DNA of 64,000 nt from Chitinophaga barathri (GTDB lineage Bacteria; Bacteroidota; Bacteroidia; Chitinophagales; Chitinophagaceae). A program made the translations under genes and the position numbers. Numbering within the stretch: the stretch's first letter is position 1; every line of letters starts with the position of its first letter. The notes under the pieces are model-generated. The model was not told the DNA's origin, ran no database searches, and saw nothing but the letters and a program-made list of their open reading frames with translations. The stretch is taken from positions 62,001-126,000 of the forward strand of contig NZ_RMBX01000012.1 in NCBI RefSeq assembly GCF_003807585.1, written 5' to 3'. Positions 51,633-59,954 of the stretch are shown here, one piece after another.

Positions 51633-52407
51633 CATCAATGCTTATACCGGTCACTGGCCATTCAAGCAGCTGCATGGCAATAGCTGCGAAGGCCTGCTCT
51701 CCAGGATGAAAGAGTACGGCACGGATATGTCTGTTATCACCAACCTGAATGGCGTGTTTTACAAAAACACACAATCCGCGAACGATGAGCTGTACGGGGA
51801 AGTGCGTTCCAAAAGGGCATTCAACGACCGTTTTCTTCCTTTCGGTATTATCAATCCCATTTATGCCGGCTGGAAAGATGATTTTAATACCTGTGTGAAA
51901 AACTACGGCATGAAAGGCATCCGCGTTTTCCCAAACTACCACGACTACACCATAGACGATCCTAACCTGGTTGAACTGGTGAAAATGGCAAGGGACGCGG
52001 ATGTAGCCGTAGCGCTCACCATGCGGGTGGTAGATAGCCGCCAGCGCTCCTGGATGGACCTTTCCACGGAATGGGGCCTGAAAGATTATGTGCCGCTGCT
52101 GCGCTCCGTGCCGGATGCAAGGTTTATGCTGCTGAACCTGAGCACGCCCCTGGCAATTTCGGAAGGAGACGAAAAGACGATCAAAAACGGGAATGTGCTG
52201 ATGGATACGTCCGGCAGGTACATTACACACTTTGCGAATTATGTCAAAAGGTTCGGGAAGAATAAATTTGCGTTCGGAACGCATTTCCCTGTTTTCGATT
52301 ATTATACCGGGCTGCTGCGGATAGAATCACTGCGGAAAGAAGAGGCGGATGAGGCGGACAGGGAATTGTTCAGGCACCTGAACGCAAAGCAGTTCCTGAA
52401 GCTCTAG
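51622..52407 (+). CDS. amidohydrolase-fold protein lacking metal ligands
   Basis: A 261-residue protein related in layout to the preceding amidohydrolase: DINAYTGHWPF at the place of the DxHxH motif, then GIRVFPNYHDY, FMLLNLSTP and FAFGTHFPVFDY near the end. The His pairs expected for metal binding are missing, so it is probably not a classical metallohydrolase. No signal peptide is seen, although its partner is exported. An AGGAGG ribosome-binding site (AAGGAGGCTATC before the ATG) lies inside the end of the preceding gene, which is unusual here and ensures coupled expression. Confidence 0.7.
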   Translation: MLIDINAYTGHWPFKQLHGNSCEGLLSRMKEYGTDMSVITNLNGVFYKNTQSANDELYGEVRSKRAFNDRFLPFGIINPIYAGWKDDFNTCVKNYGMKGIRVFPNYHDYTIDDPNLVELVKMARDADVAVALTMRVVDSRQRSWMDLSTEWGLKDYVPLLRSVPDARFMLLNLSTPLAISEGDEKTIKNGNVLMDTSGRYITHFANYVKRFGKNKFAFGTHFPVFDYYTGLLRIESLRKEEADEADRELFRHLNAKQFLKL

Positions 52408-52475
52408 GTATGCCTTCCCGGGATAATTTTTCATATTTTCGGGCCGGGATAATAATCCGTAACCGCTAAAAAGCC

Positions 52476-53552
52476 ATGAAATCATCCAATAACGAAAAAA
52501 AGGATCAGCAACTGTCCGGGATCAAGGAGATTGCCAGGAGGGCGAACGTATCCATCGCTACGGTGGACCGTGTGATTCACGACAGGCCGGGTCTTGCCCC
52601 AAGTACGAAGGAAAAAGTGCTGAAGATCATCAAGGAACTGAACTATCAGCCCAATATTCACGCGCGCCGCCTGAGCCTTGCCCGGCAGTTCAGGATCGCA
52701 ACGCTCATCCCTGTGAGGTCGAAAGAGACGAGTTTCTGGGAAGGGCCACTGAAAGGCATCGAAACGGCGTCCGCGGAGATCAGCCAGTACGGCGCTACGG
52801 TGGAGAAGTTTTTTTATGACCAGGAATCGGTGAGTTCCTTCCAGCAGCAGGCCAACCTGTTACTGAAATCCAAGCCGGACGGGCTGTTGTTCGCCCCGGC
52901 CTTTATGGATGAATCCGTATTGTTTGTGCAGAAATGCGAGAAGCAGGGGATTCCCTACGTGCTGATGGATTCAGACCTGCCCGGCGAAGGCAGCCTGGCT
53001 TACATTGGCCCGAACCAGAATGCCAGCGGCAGCCTGGCTGCACACCTGATCAGTTATCTCGTGGGAAAAGACGACAGCATCCTGATCGTGAATATCTCCA
53101 GGGAACTGGACGATCAGCATCACCTGCTCAAAAAGGAAGAAGGTTTCAGGAATTATTTCAGGACGCACCGCTGGGACAACCAGATACTAAAGATCAATAT
53201 CAATAAAACCGACCCGAAATCCATCGAAAAGGGGATGGCGGGTATGTTCAAAGATCATCCGAATATCAGGGTGGTATTTGTGACGAACTCCAGGGTGTCC
53301 AATGTAGCGGCGTTTGTGGAGAAGCTGGACAGGAAAGTGATCCTGATGGGATACGATTTTGTGAATGAAAACATCGAGTTCATCGAAAAAGGGGTGATCG
53401 ATTTCCTGATCTGCCAGAAACCGCTGGAGCAGGCCTATAAAGGGGTGATGACGTTGTACCAGCACCTGGCTATTTCTTTCCCGGTAAAGAAAGTGACGTT
53501 TATGCCGATCGATATTATTACACGGGAGAACTATAGTTTTTATAACTATTGA
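52476..53552 (+). CDS. LacI/GalR-family transcriptional regulator
   Basis: A 358-residue regulator. The N-terminal HTH is IKEIARRANVSIATVDRVIHDR (about 16-37), followed by the hinge helix NYQPNIHARRLS and a periplasmic-binding-protein type sensor domain. The Asp in TVDRV, in place of the usual Ser, is common in Bacteroidota members. It probably binds the ACCGGTAACGTTACCGGT-like palindromes found before the propeller gene, both DegT genes and both SusC genes, and releases them on binding a sugar-like ligand. It lies 68 bases after the amidohydrolase pair and ends at a terminator. Confidence 0.93.
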   Translation: MKSSNNEKKDQQLSGIKEIARRANVSIATVDRVIHDRPGLAPSTKEKVLKIIKELNYQPNIHARRLSLARQFRIATLIPVRSKETSFWEGPLKGIETASAEISQYGATVEKFFYDQESVSSFQQQANLLLKSKPDGLLFAPAFMDESVLFVQKCEKQGIPYVLMDSDLPGEGSLAYIGPNQNASGSLAAHLISYLVGKDDSILIVNISRELDDQHHLLKKEEGFRNYFRTHRWDNQILKININKTDPKSIEKGMAGMFKDHPNIRVVFVTNSRVSNVAAFVEKLDRKVILMGYDFVNENIEFIEKGVIDFLICQKPLEQAYKGVMTLYQHLAISFPVKKVTFMPIDIITRENYSFYNY

Positions 53553-53582
53553 GAGACCGGTAAGCTTTTAACATCAAAATAG

Positions 53583-53606
53583 AAAAGCGGTAACCACCGC
53601 TCTTTT
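53583..53606 (+). terminator. intrinsic terminator after lacI-type gene
   Basis: AGCGGT (53586-53591) pairs with ACCGCT (53596-53601) over AACC, with AAA before the stem and a TTTT run after it. Confidence 0.7.
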
Positions 53607-53616
53607 CAGCCGATAA

Positions 53617-53634
53617 TCCGGTAACGTTACCGGG
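53617..53634. promoter_or_regulatory. LacI operator, near-perfect palindrome
   Basis: TCCGGTAAC-GTTACCGGG: a 16-bp perfect palindrome core CCGGTAACGTTACCGG, 34 bases before the second DegT start. Confidence 0.8.
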
Positions 53635-53668
53635 TGTGTGGAAGGTCAACTTTATTACAAGCTGTTTT

Positions 53669-55036
53669 ATGGCAAATAAAGACATCGGGCGCCGAAACTT
53701 CATCAGTACGCTCACCGCGGCATCTGTGGCGGGAATGATCTCGCCCGCGCTACAGGCATTTTCAGCGGTTCCCTCCAGGAAGACAGGCCTGTTGGCCGCG
53801 CTGGGCGGGGAGCCGGTAAGACCGGCCACCAAAAAATGGCCGAAGTGGCCGCATGTGGACGACAGGATGATAGAAGAAGTGGTGAAGACCACGAAGAGCG
53901 GTATCTGGAGCCGGATACAGTCGCCGGTGAACGGTGCGGTGGCTACATTTGAAAAACAATTTGCGGCCATGACCGGTGCAAAATACTGCATCGGTACAGG
54001 ATCGGGCACACAGGCGCTGGCTATCTGCGTGGAAGCGATGGGCATCGGGCCAGGGGATGAGGTGATCACTTCTCCCTATACGGACTTCGGTACCGTTTCC
54101 GCGATCCTTACCAGCAGGGCCTTGCCCGTACTCGCCGATCTTGATCCCGCATCCTACCAACTGGACCCGGCGGATGTGGAGCGGAAGATCACACCCCGCA
54201 CAAAAGCCATCATACCTGTGCACATCATGGGCCTGCCCGCGGATATGGACCGGATCATGGAGATTGCCAGGAAACACAAACTCAAAGTAATAGAAGACGC
54301 CTGCCAGGGTGCGCTGGCCAAACATCGCGGCAGGGCGCTGGGTACTATCGGCGACCTGGGCTGCTTCAGTTTCCAGGCCAGCAAAGCCATTGCCTGCGGC
54401 GAAGGCGGCGCTATCGTGGGGAATGACGAAAGCCTGATGGATCAGTGTTTCACCGTTCACAACCACGGCACCAACCGCAAAGGAAAACATGTTACCATTG
54501 GCCCGAAGAACAGGATGAACGAGTTTGAAGCCAGCATATTGAACGGTCAGCTGCCGACAGCCACGGAGCGTTTCCTGCTGCGGAACAAAAACGTTGCTTA
54601 CCTGAACTCGAAGCTGAAAGGTTTTCCCGGCCTTGTGCCCCAGAAACAATACGACGGCACCGAAAGCGGCGGGTATTACAACTACGCCGCGTCCTACAAA
54701 AAAGAACATTTCAACAACGCCACCCGCCAGCAATTCCTGAAAGCCGTTGCGGCGGAAGGCATAGCATTGAGCCCGTACATTCCGAACGGCCTGCACCGCG
54801 AAGCCTGGATAGATCACATACTTGAACTGGACGAATACAAAAACGTGTTTTCCTCCGCAAGGTTAAAAGAATACCGGCGGGCCGCCGCGCACATGCCCGG
54901 CTGCGACCAGGTATGCGATGAAATGATCGTATTGCCCGGCTCCGGCCCGCTGATAGCAGGCACTTCGGACATGGACGATATCATCAACGCCATTATGAAA
55001 GTTTACGAAAACAGGGACAAGCTTACATCTTTATGA
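53669..55036 (+). CDS. exported (Tat) DegT/DnrJ/EryC1/StrS aminotransferase (copy 2)
   Basis: From ATG 53669 the product is 455 residues; the open frame from GTG 53636 overlaps the operator and is discarded. The N terminus carries a twin-arginine signal (IGRRNFISTL). It has the PLP-phosphate region GTGSGTQAL, IEDACQG with Asp210 and the PLP lysine Lys239 in FQASKAIACGEGG. It is similar to the 39432 copy in length and motif spacing but clearly diverged. It is translationally coupled to a second ceramidase-like gene by an ATGA overlap. A sugar or cyclitol amine is the natural guess for the substrate. Confidence 0.9.
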   Translation: MANKDIGRRNFISTLTAASVAGMISPALQAFSAVPSRKTGLLAALGGEPVRPATKKWPKWPHVDDRMIEEVVKTTKSGIWSRIQSPVNGAVATFEKQFAAMTGAKYCIGTGSGTQALAICVEAMGIGPGDEVITSPYTDFGTVSAILTSRALPVLADLDPASYQLDPADVERKITPRTKAIIPVHIMGLPADMDRIMEIARKHKLKVIEDACQGALAKHRGRALGTIGDLGCFSFQASKAIACGEGGAIVGNDESLMDQCFTVHNHGTNRKGKHVTIGPKNRMNEFEASILNGQLPTATERFLLRNKNVAYLNSKLKGFPGLVPQKQYDGTESGGYYNYAASYKKEHFNNATRQQFLKAVAAEGIALSPYIPNGLHREAWIDHILELDEYKNVFSSARLKEYRRAAAHMPGCDQVCDEMIVLPGSGPLIAGTSDMDDIINAIMKVYENRDKLTSL

Positions 55037-56394
55037 AACGGATCATCAGCCTTTGTATCATCATCACGGTCACTTTACTGCCGGGTATCTCAAAAGGGAA
55101 TACCGCGCCGGGAGACACATTAAAAGTATCCTGCTTTGACGTGGATGCCACGCCGCCGCCCGGCTCCTGGCTGGTGTACGACAAGATGATCAATAGCTGG
55201 GATCAAAGCCTTCGTGCCAAAGGGATCGTGCTTACGGGCGCGGGCAAGCCCATTGTGCTTTGCGTGGTAGACTGGATCGGGATCGCGAATGAAGGATATG
55301 ATGAATTCTGCAAGGCGCTCGCGGAAGCCGCGGGCACTACGCCGGACAGGGTGGCGCTGCATGCCCTGCACCAGCACGATGCGCCTGTTTGTGATTTTGG
55401 CGCGGAACAATGGCTGAAAAAAGAAGGGATGGACCCGCTGGGGTTTGAAGGTACTTTCGCCCGCGAAGTGATCCGCCGGCTGAAGGAAGCTGTAACCGGT
55501 TCCTTAAAACAGGCGAAGCCTGTAACCCACATTGGGCTGGGCCAGGCGGAAGTGTATAAAGTGGCGTCCAACCGGCGGATAATGGGAGACTCGGGAAAAG
55601 TGATCGCCTCCCGGACCTCCGCCACAAAAGACCCCGCCGTCAGGAACCGCCCCGAAGGCCTCATCGATCCGATGGTTTCGCTGATCAGTTTCTGGAACAA
55701 CGATAAACCCCTGGCTGTACTGAGTTATTATGCCACGCATCCGCAAAGTTATTACCGCACCGGTGTGGCCAATCCCGATATCCCGGGCGTAGCGCGGTTT
55801 TTCAGGCAGCTGGCCGTTCCTGATGCCTTGCACTTACATTTCAACGGCGCGGGCGGGAATATCACCGCCGGCAAGTACAACGACGGCGCGCACGAAAACC
55901 GGCTGATACTGGCCGAACGGCTTGCTGATGGCATGCAGCGCGCATGGAAACGGACCGTGAAAGAAAAGATTTCTCCTTCGGATGTAAAATGGAATACTGT
56001 ACCGGTAGCATTGCCGCCGAAAGAAAGCCTGAATACGCTGGGTGAACTGCTGCATAAAGAAACCTCCACTTTTGTTGCGAATAATGCTTCCAAACTGGTA
56101 TGGCTGGAAAGAGTAAAAAAGGGAAAAACGATCAGCCTCAGCAGTCTTGGTATCGGCAAAGCGCGTATGGTGCATTTGCCCGGCGAATGTTTTATAGAAT
56201 ACCAGCTGGCCGCCAAAGCCGCCCGTCCTGACCTGTTTGTGGCCGTGGCCGCATACGGTGACTATGCGCCGGGATACATCGGCACCGCGGCTGCCTACGG
56301 GGAAGGCGGGTATGAAACCGGCCAGGCATCGGCCGTTACCCCGGAAGTGGAAAAAGTGCTGACAGACGCGATAAAAAAATTACTGGCAAATTAG
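55033..56394 (+). CDS. ceramidase-like hydrolase (second copy, divergent)
   Basis: A 453-residue exported protein with a signal peptide (to about 24). The motif HQHDAP lies at 113-118, exactly where the first copy has HTHSGP, and SYYATHPQSYY and GAGGNITAGKYND occupy the places of the later metal-binding blocks. The fold is therefore kept while the catalytic block changed, so the substrate may differ. It shares an ATGA overlap with the DegT copy 2 gene. It belongs to the wider neutral-ceramidase-like superfamily rather than being a true ceramidase. Confidence 0.75.
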   Translation: MKRIISLCIIITVTLLPGISKGNTAPGDTLKVSCFDVDATPPPGSWLVYDKMINSWDQSLRAKGIVLTGAGKPIVLCVVDWIGIANEGYDEFCKALAEAAGTTPDRVALHALHQHDAPVCDFGAEQWLKKEGMDPLGFEGTFAREVIRRLKEAVTGSLKQAKPVTHIGLGQAEVYKVASNRRIMGDSGKVIASRTSATKDPAVRNRPEGLIDPMVSLISFWNNDKPLAVLSYYATHPQSYYRTGVANPDIPGVARFFRQLAVPDALHLHFNGAGGNITAGKYNDGAHENRLILAERLADGMQRAWKRTVKEKISPSDVKWNTVPVALPPKESLNTLGELLHKETSTFVANNASKLVWLERVKKGKTISLSSLGIGKARMVHLPGECFIEYQLAAKAARPDLFVAVAAYGDYAPGYIGTAAAYGEGGYETGQASAVTPEVEKVLTDAIKKLLAN

Positions 56395-56696
56395 AACGAA
56401 CAAAACAAGACCTGTTTTAAACAGGCAACCATATTGATCAACATCAAAGAACGGCTGACTAATTGAAGAAGTGCACAAACGGATGCAATAAGCAACCGTA
56501 GCAGAACAGACGAACATTAGACTGTATTGAGAAACCTGATTTAAACAACCAAAAACTGAATTTATCTCCAGGCACACATCAGCGGCGGGTTCGCCGGCTT
56601 ATTGACCGGTAACGTTACCGGTATTGATGGAAAAGATAAGGCCCGCATGCGGATATCGCCCGCTATTATTTACTGAAACCAAAATTGAATTTTATT
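56395..56696. other. control region of susC copy 2
   Basis: About 300 non-coding bases between the ceramidase-like gene and SusC copy 2. Apart from the perfect operator at 56605-56622, I see only AT-rich sequence and no gene. Confidence 0.6.
56605..56622. promoter_or_regulatory. LacI operator, perfect 18-bp palindrome
   Basis: ACCGGTAAC-GTTACCGGT, exactly self-complementary, with ATTG and ATTGAT flanks. It lies 74 bases before the SusC start and is the best copy of the proposed operator. Confidence 0.85.
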
Positions 56697-59600
56697 ATGG
56701 CTGTCAACGTACTGTTGAGGACGGGATGGTATTCCCCTGTCGCTCGCTCCCGCATGTACCGCTTCATCAGGAATGCGGCGCTTTATTTATTGCTGTTATC
56801 TGTTTGTGTAATGCAAAGTATGGCTGCGGATCATCCAACCATTGGGAAAAATATTGTGAAGACGGTTTCCATTCCGCTCCTTGAAAAGGTTGCGGGGAAT
56901 GGTGTTGCTGAAGAAGGGACTGTATCGTCCAGGCGAATCTTCAAGGAAGAAGATATCGCGGTAAAAGGCATCGTTACCGGCGAAGGCGGTATTGCGCTGC
57001 CTGGCGTTTCCATAGTGGTAAAAGGCGGCACGCGCAACGCCATCACGGATGAAGCCGGCCGCTACAGCATCAGTGTGCCGGAGAATGCGGTGCTGATATT
57101 TAGCTACACCGGCTATGAACGGAAAGAAGTACCGGTGAACGGTGCGGAGCTGAACGTGAGCCTGCAACCGGCGGTGAAATCGCTGGAAGCCGTAGTGGTA
57201 ACAGCCCTTGGCCTGGAACGGAAAAAAAGAACATTGACCTACAGTACGCAGGGCGTGAGTGCCAAAGAACTGACGGAAGCAAGGGAATTGAACATGGTGA
57301 ATGCCTTGCAGGGTAAAGTCGCCGGCCTGAACATCAACTCCGGTTCCAGCGGTGTAGGCTCCCAGGCAAGGGTGACGTTGCGCGGCAACCGGTCCATCAG
57401 CGGGAACAGCCAGCCGCTGTACGTGATAGACGGTGTGGTGGTACGCGCCAGCCCGGCTGATATCAATACGGACAACATTGCTTCGCTGAACGTGCTCAAA
57501 GGCGCGAATGCAGCTGCTTTATACGGCAGCGCCGGGCAGAATGGCGTGATCGTGATCGAAACAAAAAGAGGGAAGTCCGGTATCAATGTAACGGTCAATT
57601 CTACTTACATGGCGGAGAAGGCGATCCTTTCCACGCCTTATCAATATGAGTACGGACAAGGCGTTTCAGGCAATTATCTGAAAACATCCGAATCATCCTG
57701 GGGGCCAAAGCTGGATGGCACCATGGTGGACACCTGGAGCCTTGACCCTGCGGAAGCCGGCAATAAATACGCCTTCCTGCCGGACCGGAAGGCGCGTGAT
57801 AATATCTTCCGTACGGGCCATAACTGGGCCACCAATGTGTCCGTAAGCGCGGGCAGCGATAAAGGACGCACATTATTTACCTATACGCATACCGATGGTG
57901 CGGGCGTACTTCCCGGCAACGATCTCTCCCGCCACAACGCTGCTTTGCGCATCACCAACCAGCTTACCAGCCGCCTCACGCTGGATGTAAAGCTGGATTA
58001 CATGAAACAAAAGATCGACAACCGCCTGGATGAAGGCGAATCCAGCTTCAACCCGCTGCGCCAGGTAGCTACCATGCCCGCCAATATCCGCGACCAGGAC
58101 GCTACCCGCTTTGAGTTCATCGATCCGGTGCTGGGCGTGATGCGCCAGAACTACTGGAGCCCCGGCACGATAACCGGCGCAAATCCTTACTGGACGCTTT
58201 ACCGGAATCTCCGCTACAACAAAGTAGACAGGCTGATGGGCCTCGCGTCGCTGAGCTATCAATTCTCCGAAAACTTCCGCGCGGCAATACGCGGATCTTT
58301 TGACGGGGAGAACAATGCGCTCGAAGAAAAATCCTACTACGGCACCTACCGCGATCCCTCCGGCCGTTATGCCGTGGGTAAAGGTTCCGCCCTGCTCGTG
58401 AATGGCGACTTCCTGTTGAGTTATACCAAAAAGATCAACGCGGACTGGAACGTCACCGCCAATGCGGGCGGTGAGATCAGGCACATCAAGGACGATGCGC
58501 TGAGTGCCAGCACAGGTACAGGCATGAGCATCCCGAACTTCTTTGCGCTCTCCAATCTTGCGCTGGCGCCCGCTGCCACCTATGCGCCGGGCGTAGCTAT
58601 AGAAACGCAGTCACTTTATGCCAACGCGCAGCTAGGGTGGAAAGACGCCGTCTTCCTGGAATTAACGGGCAGGAACGACTGGAGCTCCACCCTGGCGGCG
58701 AATAACCGTTCTTATTTTTATCCTTCAGCGGGCATCAGTGCGGTGATCTCCGAACTGGCGCAGCTGCCGGAAACATTTACTTACCTGAAACTGCGCGGCT
58801 CCTGGGCGGAGGTGGGCAATGGCGCGTCTCCCGGCCTGCTGCAACGGTTTGCAGCCAGCTCCGCGGGTGGTAACCTGGGTTATCTTTCTCTCAATACCAC
58901 TTTGCCCAACAAAAATCTGAAGCCGGAAATGACACGTTCACTGGAGGCGGGCCTTGAGCTACGGATGTTCAACGACCGCGTCGGCATCGACGTAACCGCC
59001 TACCGCACCAACACGAACAACCAGATCTTCCTGCAGGCATTACCCGTAGGCAGCGGCGCGCTTAGCTTTTACACGAACGGCGGCGATGTGGAAAACCGTG
59101 GCGTGGAAGTGATCCTGAACACTACGCCAATACGGACCACGAACTTCAACTGGGACCTGAACGTAAACTTCGCGCGTAACACCAACACCGTGAAAGAACT
59201 ATCCGATGAGATACCCTCGCTGACCGTGGGTGGCGATACCTATATGCGCAATTTTGTGCTGGAAGAAGGAAAACCCTTCGGGCAGATCTATGGAAAAGGT
59301 TTTGTGCGCGATAACAAGGGCCGTGTGATAGTAGGCGTAAATGGACTGCCGCAGACCACTCCCGGCAAAACCGTATTACTCGGAAACGTAAACCCTGACT
59401 GGACAGGCGGTGTATCCAGTTCTTTCAGCTGGAAAAACTGGTCCGCCGGTTTTGTGATCAGCCACAAACAGGGCGGGGACATCGCTTCGTTCACCGACGC
59501 TATCCTTTACGGAGAAGGGCTGGTGGAAGAAACCCTGCAGGGCCGGGACGGCGGATTGTTGTTTGGAAAAAACATCCTGCAAAACATTCCCGGCGTGAAA

Positions 59601-59948
59601 GCGGACGGTTCCGAAAACACCGTGGCCGTGAACGCACAGCAGCTCTGGCAATACCTGGGCGGCAGAACGGCGCCGGTGGGTGAAATGTTCGTCCGCTCTG
59701 CTACGAATACCCGCCTTCGCGAATTCACGTTAGGCTACAAACTACCTGAATCGCTTTTCAGGAAAGGCCCGCTGGCGTCTATACAGCTCTCGCTGGTTGG
59801 AAGGAATCTCTTTTTCCTTTACCGCGAAGCAAAAGGCCCTGACCCGGATTACACGGAAGGCACAGGCACTATCTCCGAGGGTTTCCAGTCATTTGCGTTG
59901 CCGCCGTCCCGTTCATTCGGCGCGAATATTAAGATCAACTTTAAATAA
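56697..59948 (+). CDS. SusC/RagA TonB-linked outer-membrane protein (copy 2)
   Basis: From ATG 56697 the product is 1083 residues (the frame from TTG 56685 adds four). A signal-like N terminus with an unusually long basic front (about 1-44, ending QSMAAD) precedes the carboxypeptidase-regulatory-like domain (VKGIVTGEGGIALPGVSIVVKGG), the AVVVTALGLERKKRTLTYS linker, the plug (VTLRGNRSISGNSQPLYVIDG) and the barrel ending KINFK. It follows the perfect operator at 56605 and precedes its SusD after 6 bases. It is not a close duplicate of copy 1. Confidence 0.95.
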   Translation: MAVNVLLRTGWYSPVARSRMYRFIRNAALYLLLLSVCVMQSMAADHPTIGKNIVKTVSIPLLEKVAGNGVAEEGTVSSRRIFKEEDIAVKGIVTGEGGIALPGVSIVVKGGTRNAITDEAGRYSISVPENAVLIFSYTGYERKEVPVNGAELNVSLQPAVKSLEAVVVTALGLERKKRTLTYSTQGVSAKELTEARELNMVNALQGKVAGLNINSGSSGVGSQARVTLRGNRSISGNSQPLYVIDGVVVRASPADINTDNIASLNVLKGANAAALYGSAGQNGVIVIETKRGKSGINVTVNSTYMAEKAILSTPYQYEYGQGVSGNYLKTSESSWGPKLDGTMVDTWSLDPAEAGNKYAFLPDRKARDNIFRTGHNWATNVSVSAGSDKGRTLFTYTHTDGAGVLPGNDLSRHNAALRITNQLTSRLTLDVKLDYMKQKIDNRLDEGESSFNPLRQVATMPANIRDQDATRFEFIDPVLGVMRQNYWSPGTITGANPYWTLYRNLRYNKVDRLMGLASLSYQFSENFRAAIRGSFDGENNALEEKSYYGTYRDPSGRYAVGKGSALLVNGDFLLSYTKKINADWNVTANAGGEIRHIKDDALSASTGTGMSIPNFFALSNLALAPAATYAPGVAIETQSLYANAQLGWKDAVFLELTGRNDWSSTLAANNRSYFYPSAGISAVISELAQLPETFTYLKLRGSWAEVGNGASPGLLQRFAASSAGGNLGYLSLNTTLPNKNLKPEMTRSLEAGLELRMFNDRVGIDVTAYRTNTNNQIFLQALPVGSGALSFYTNGGDVENRGVEVILNTTPIRTTNFNWDLNVNFARNTNTVKELSDEIPSLTVGGDTYMRNFVLEEGKPFGQIYGKGFVRDNKGRVIVGVNGLPQTTPGKTVLLGNVNPDWTGGVSSSFSWKNWSAGFVISHKQGGDIASFTDAILYGEGLVEETLQGRDGGLLFGKNILQNIPGVKADGSENTVAVNAQQLWQYLGGRTAPVGEMFVRSATNTRLREFTLGYKLPESLFRKGPLASIQLSLVGRNLFFLYREAKGPDPDYTEGTGTISEGFQSFALPPSRSFGANIKINFK

Positions 59949-59954
59949 ATAAAG

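Noticed and set aside
52454..52468. GTAACCG-like half-site before the LacI gene
   Set aside because: Only a weak partial match to the operator; autoregulation is possible but not supported.
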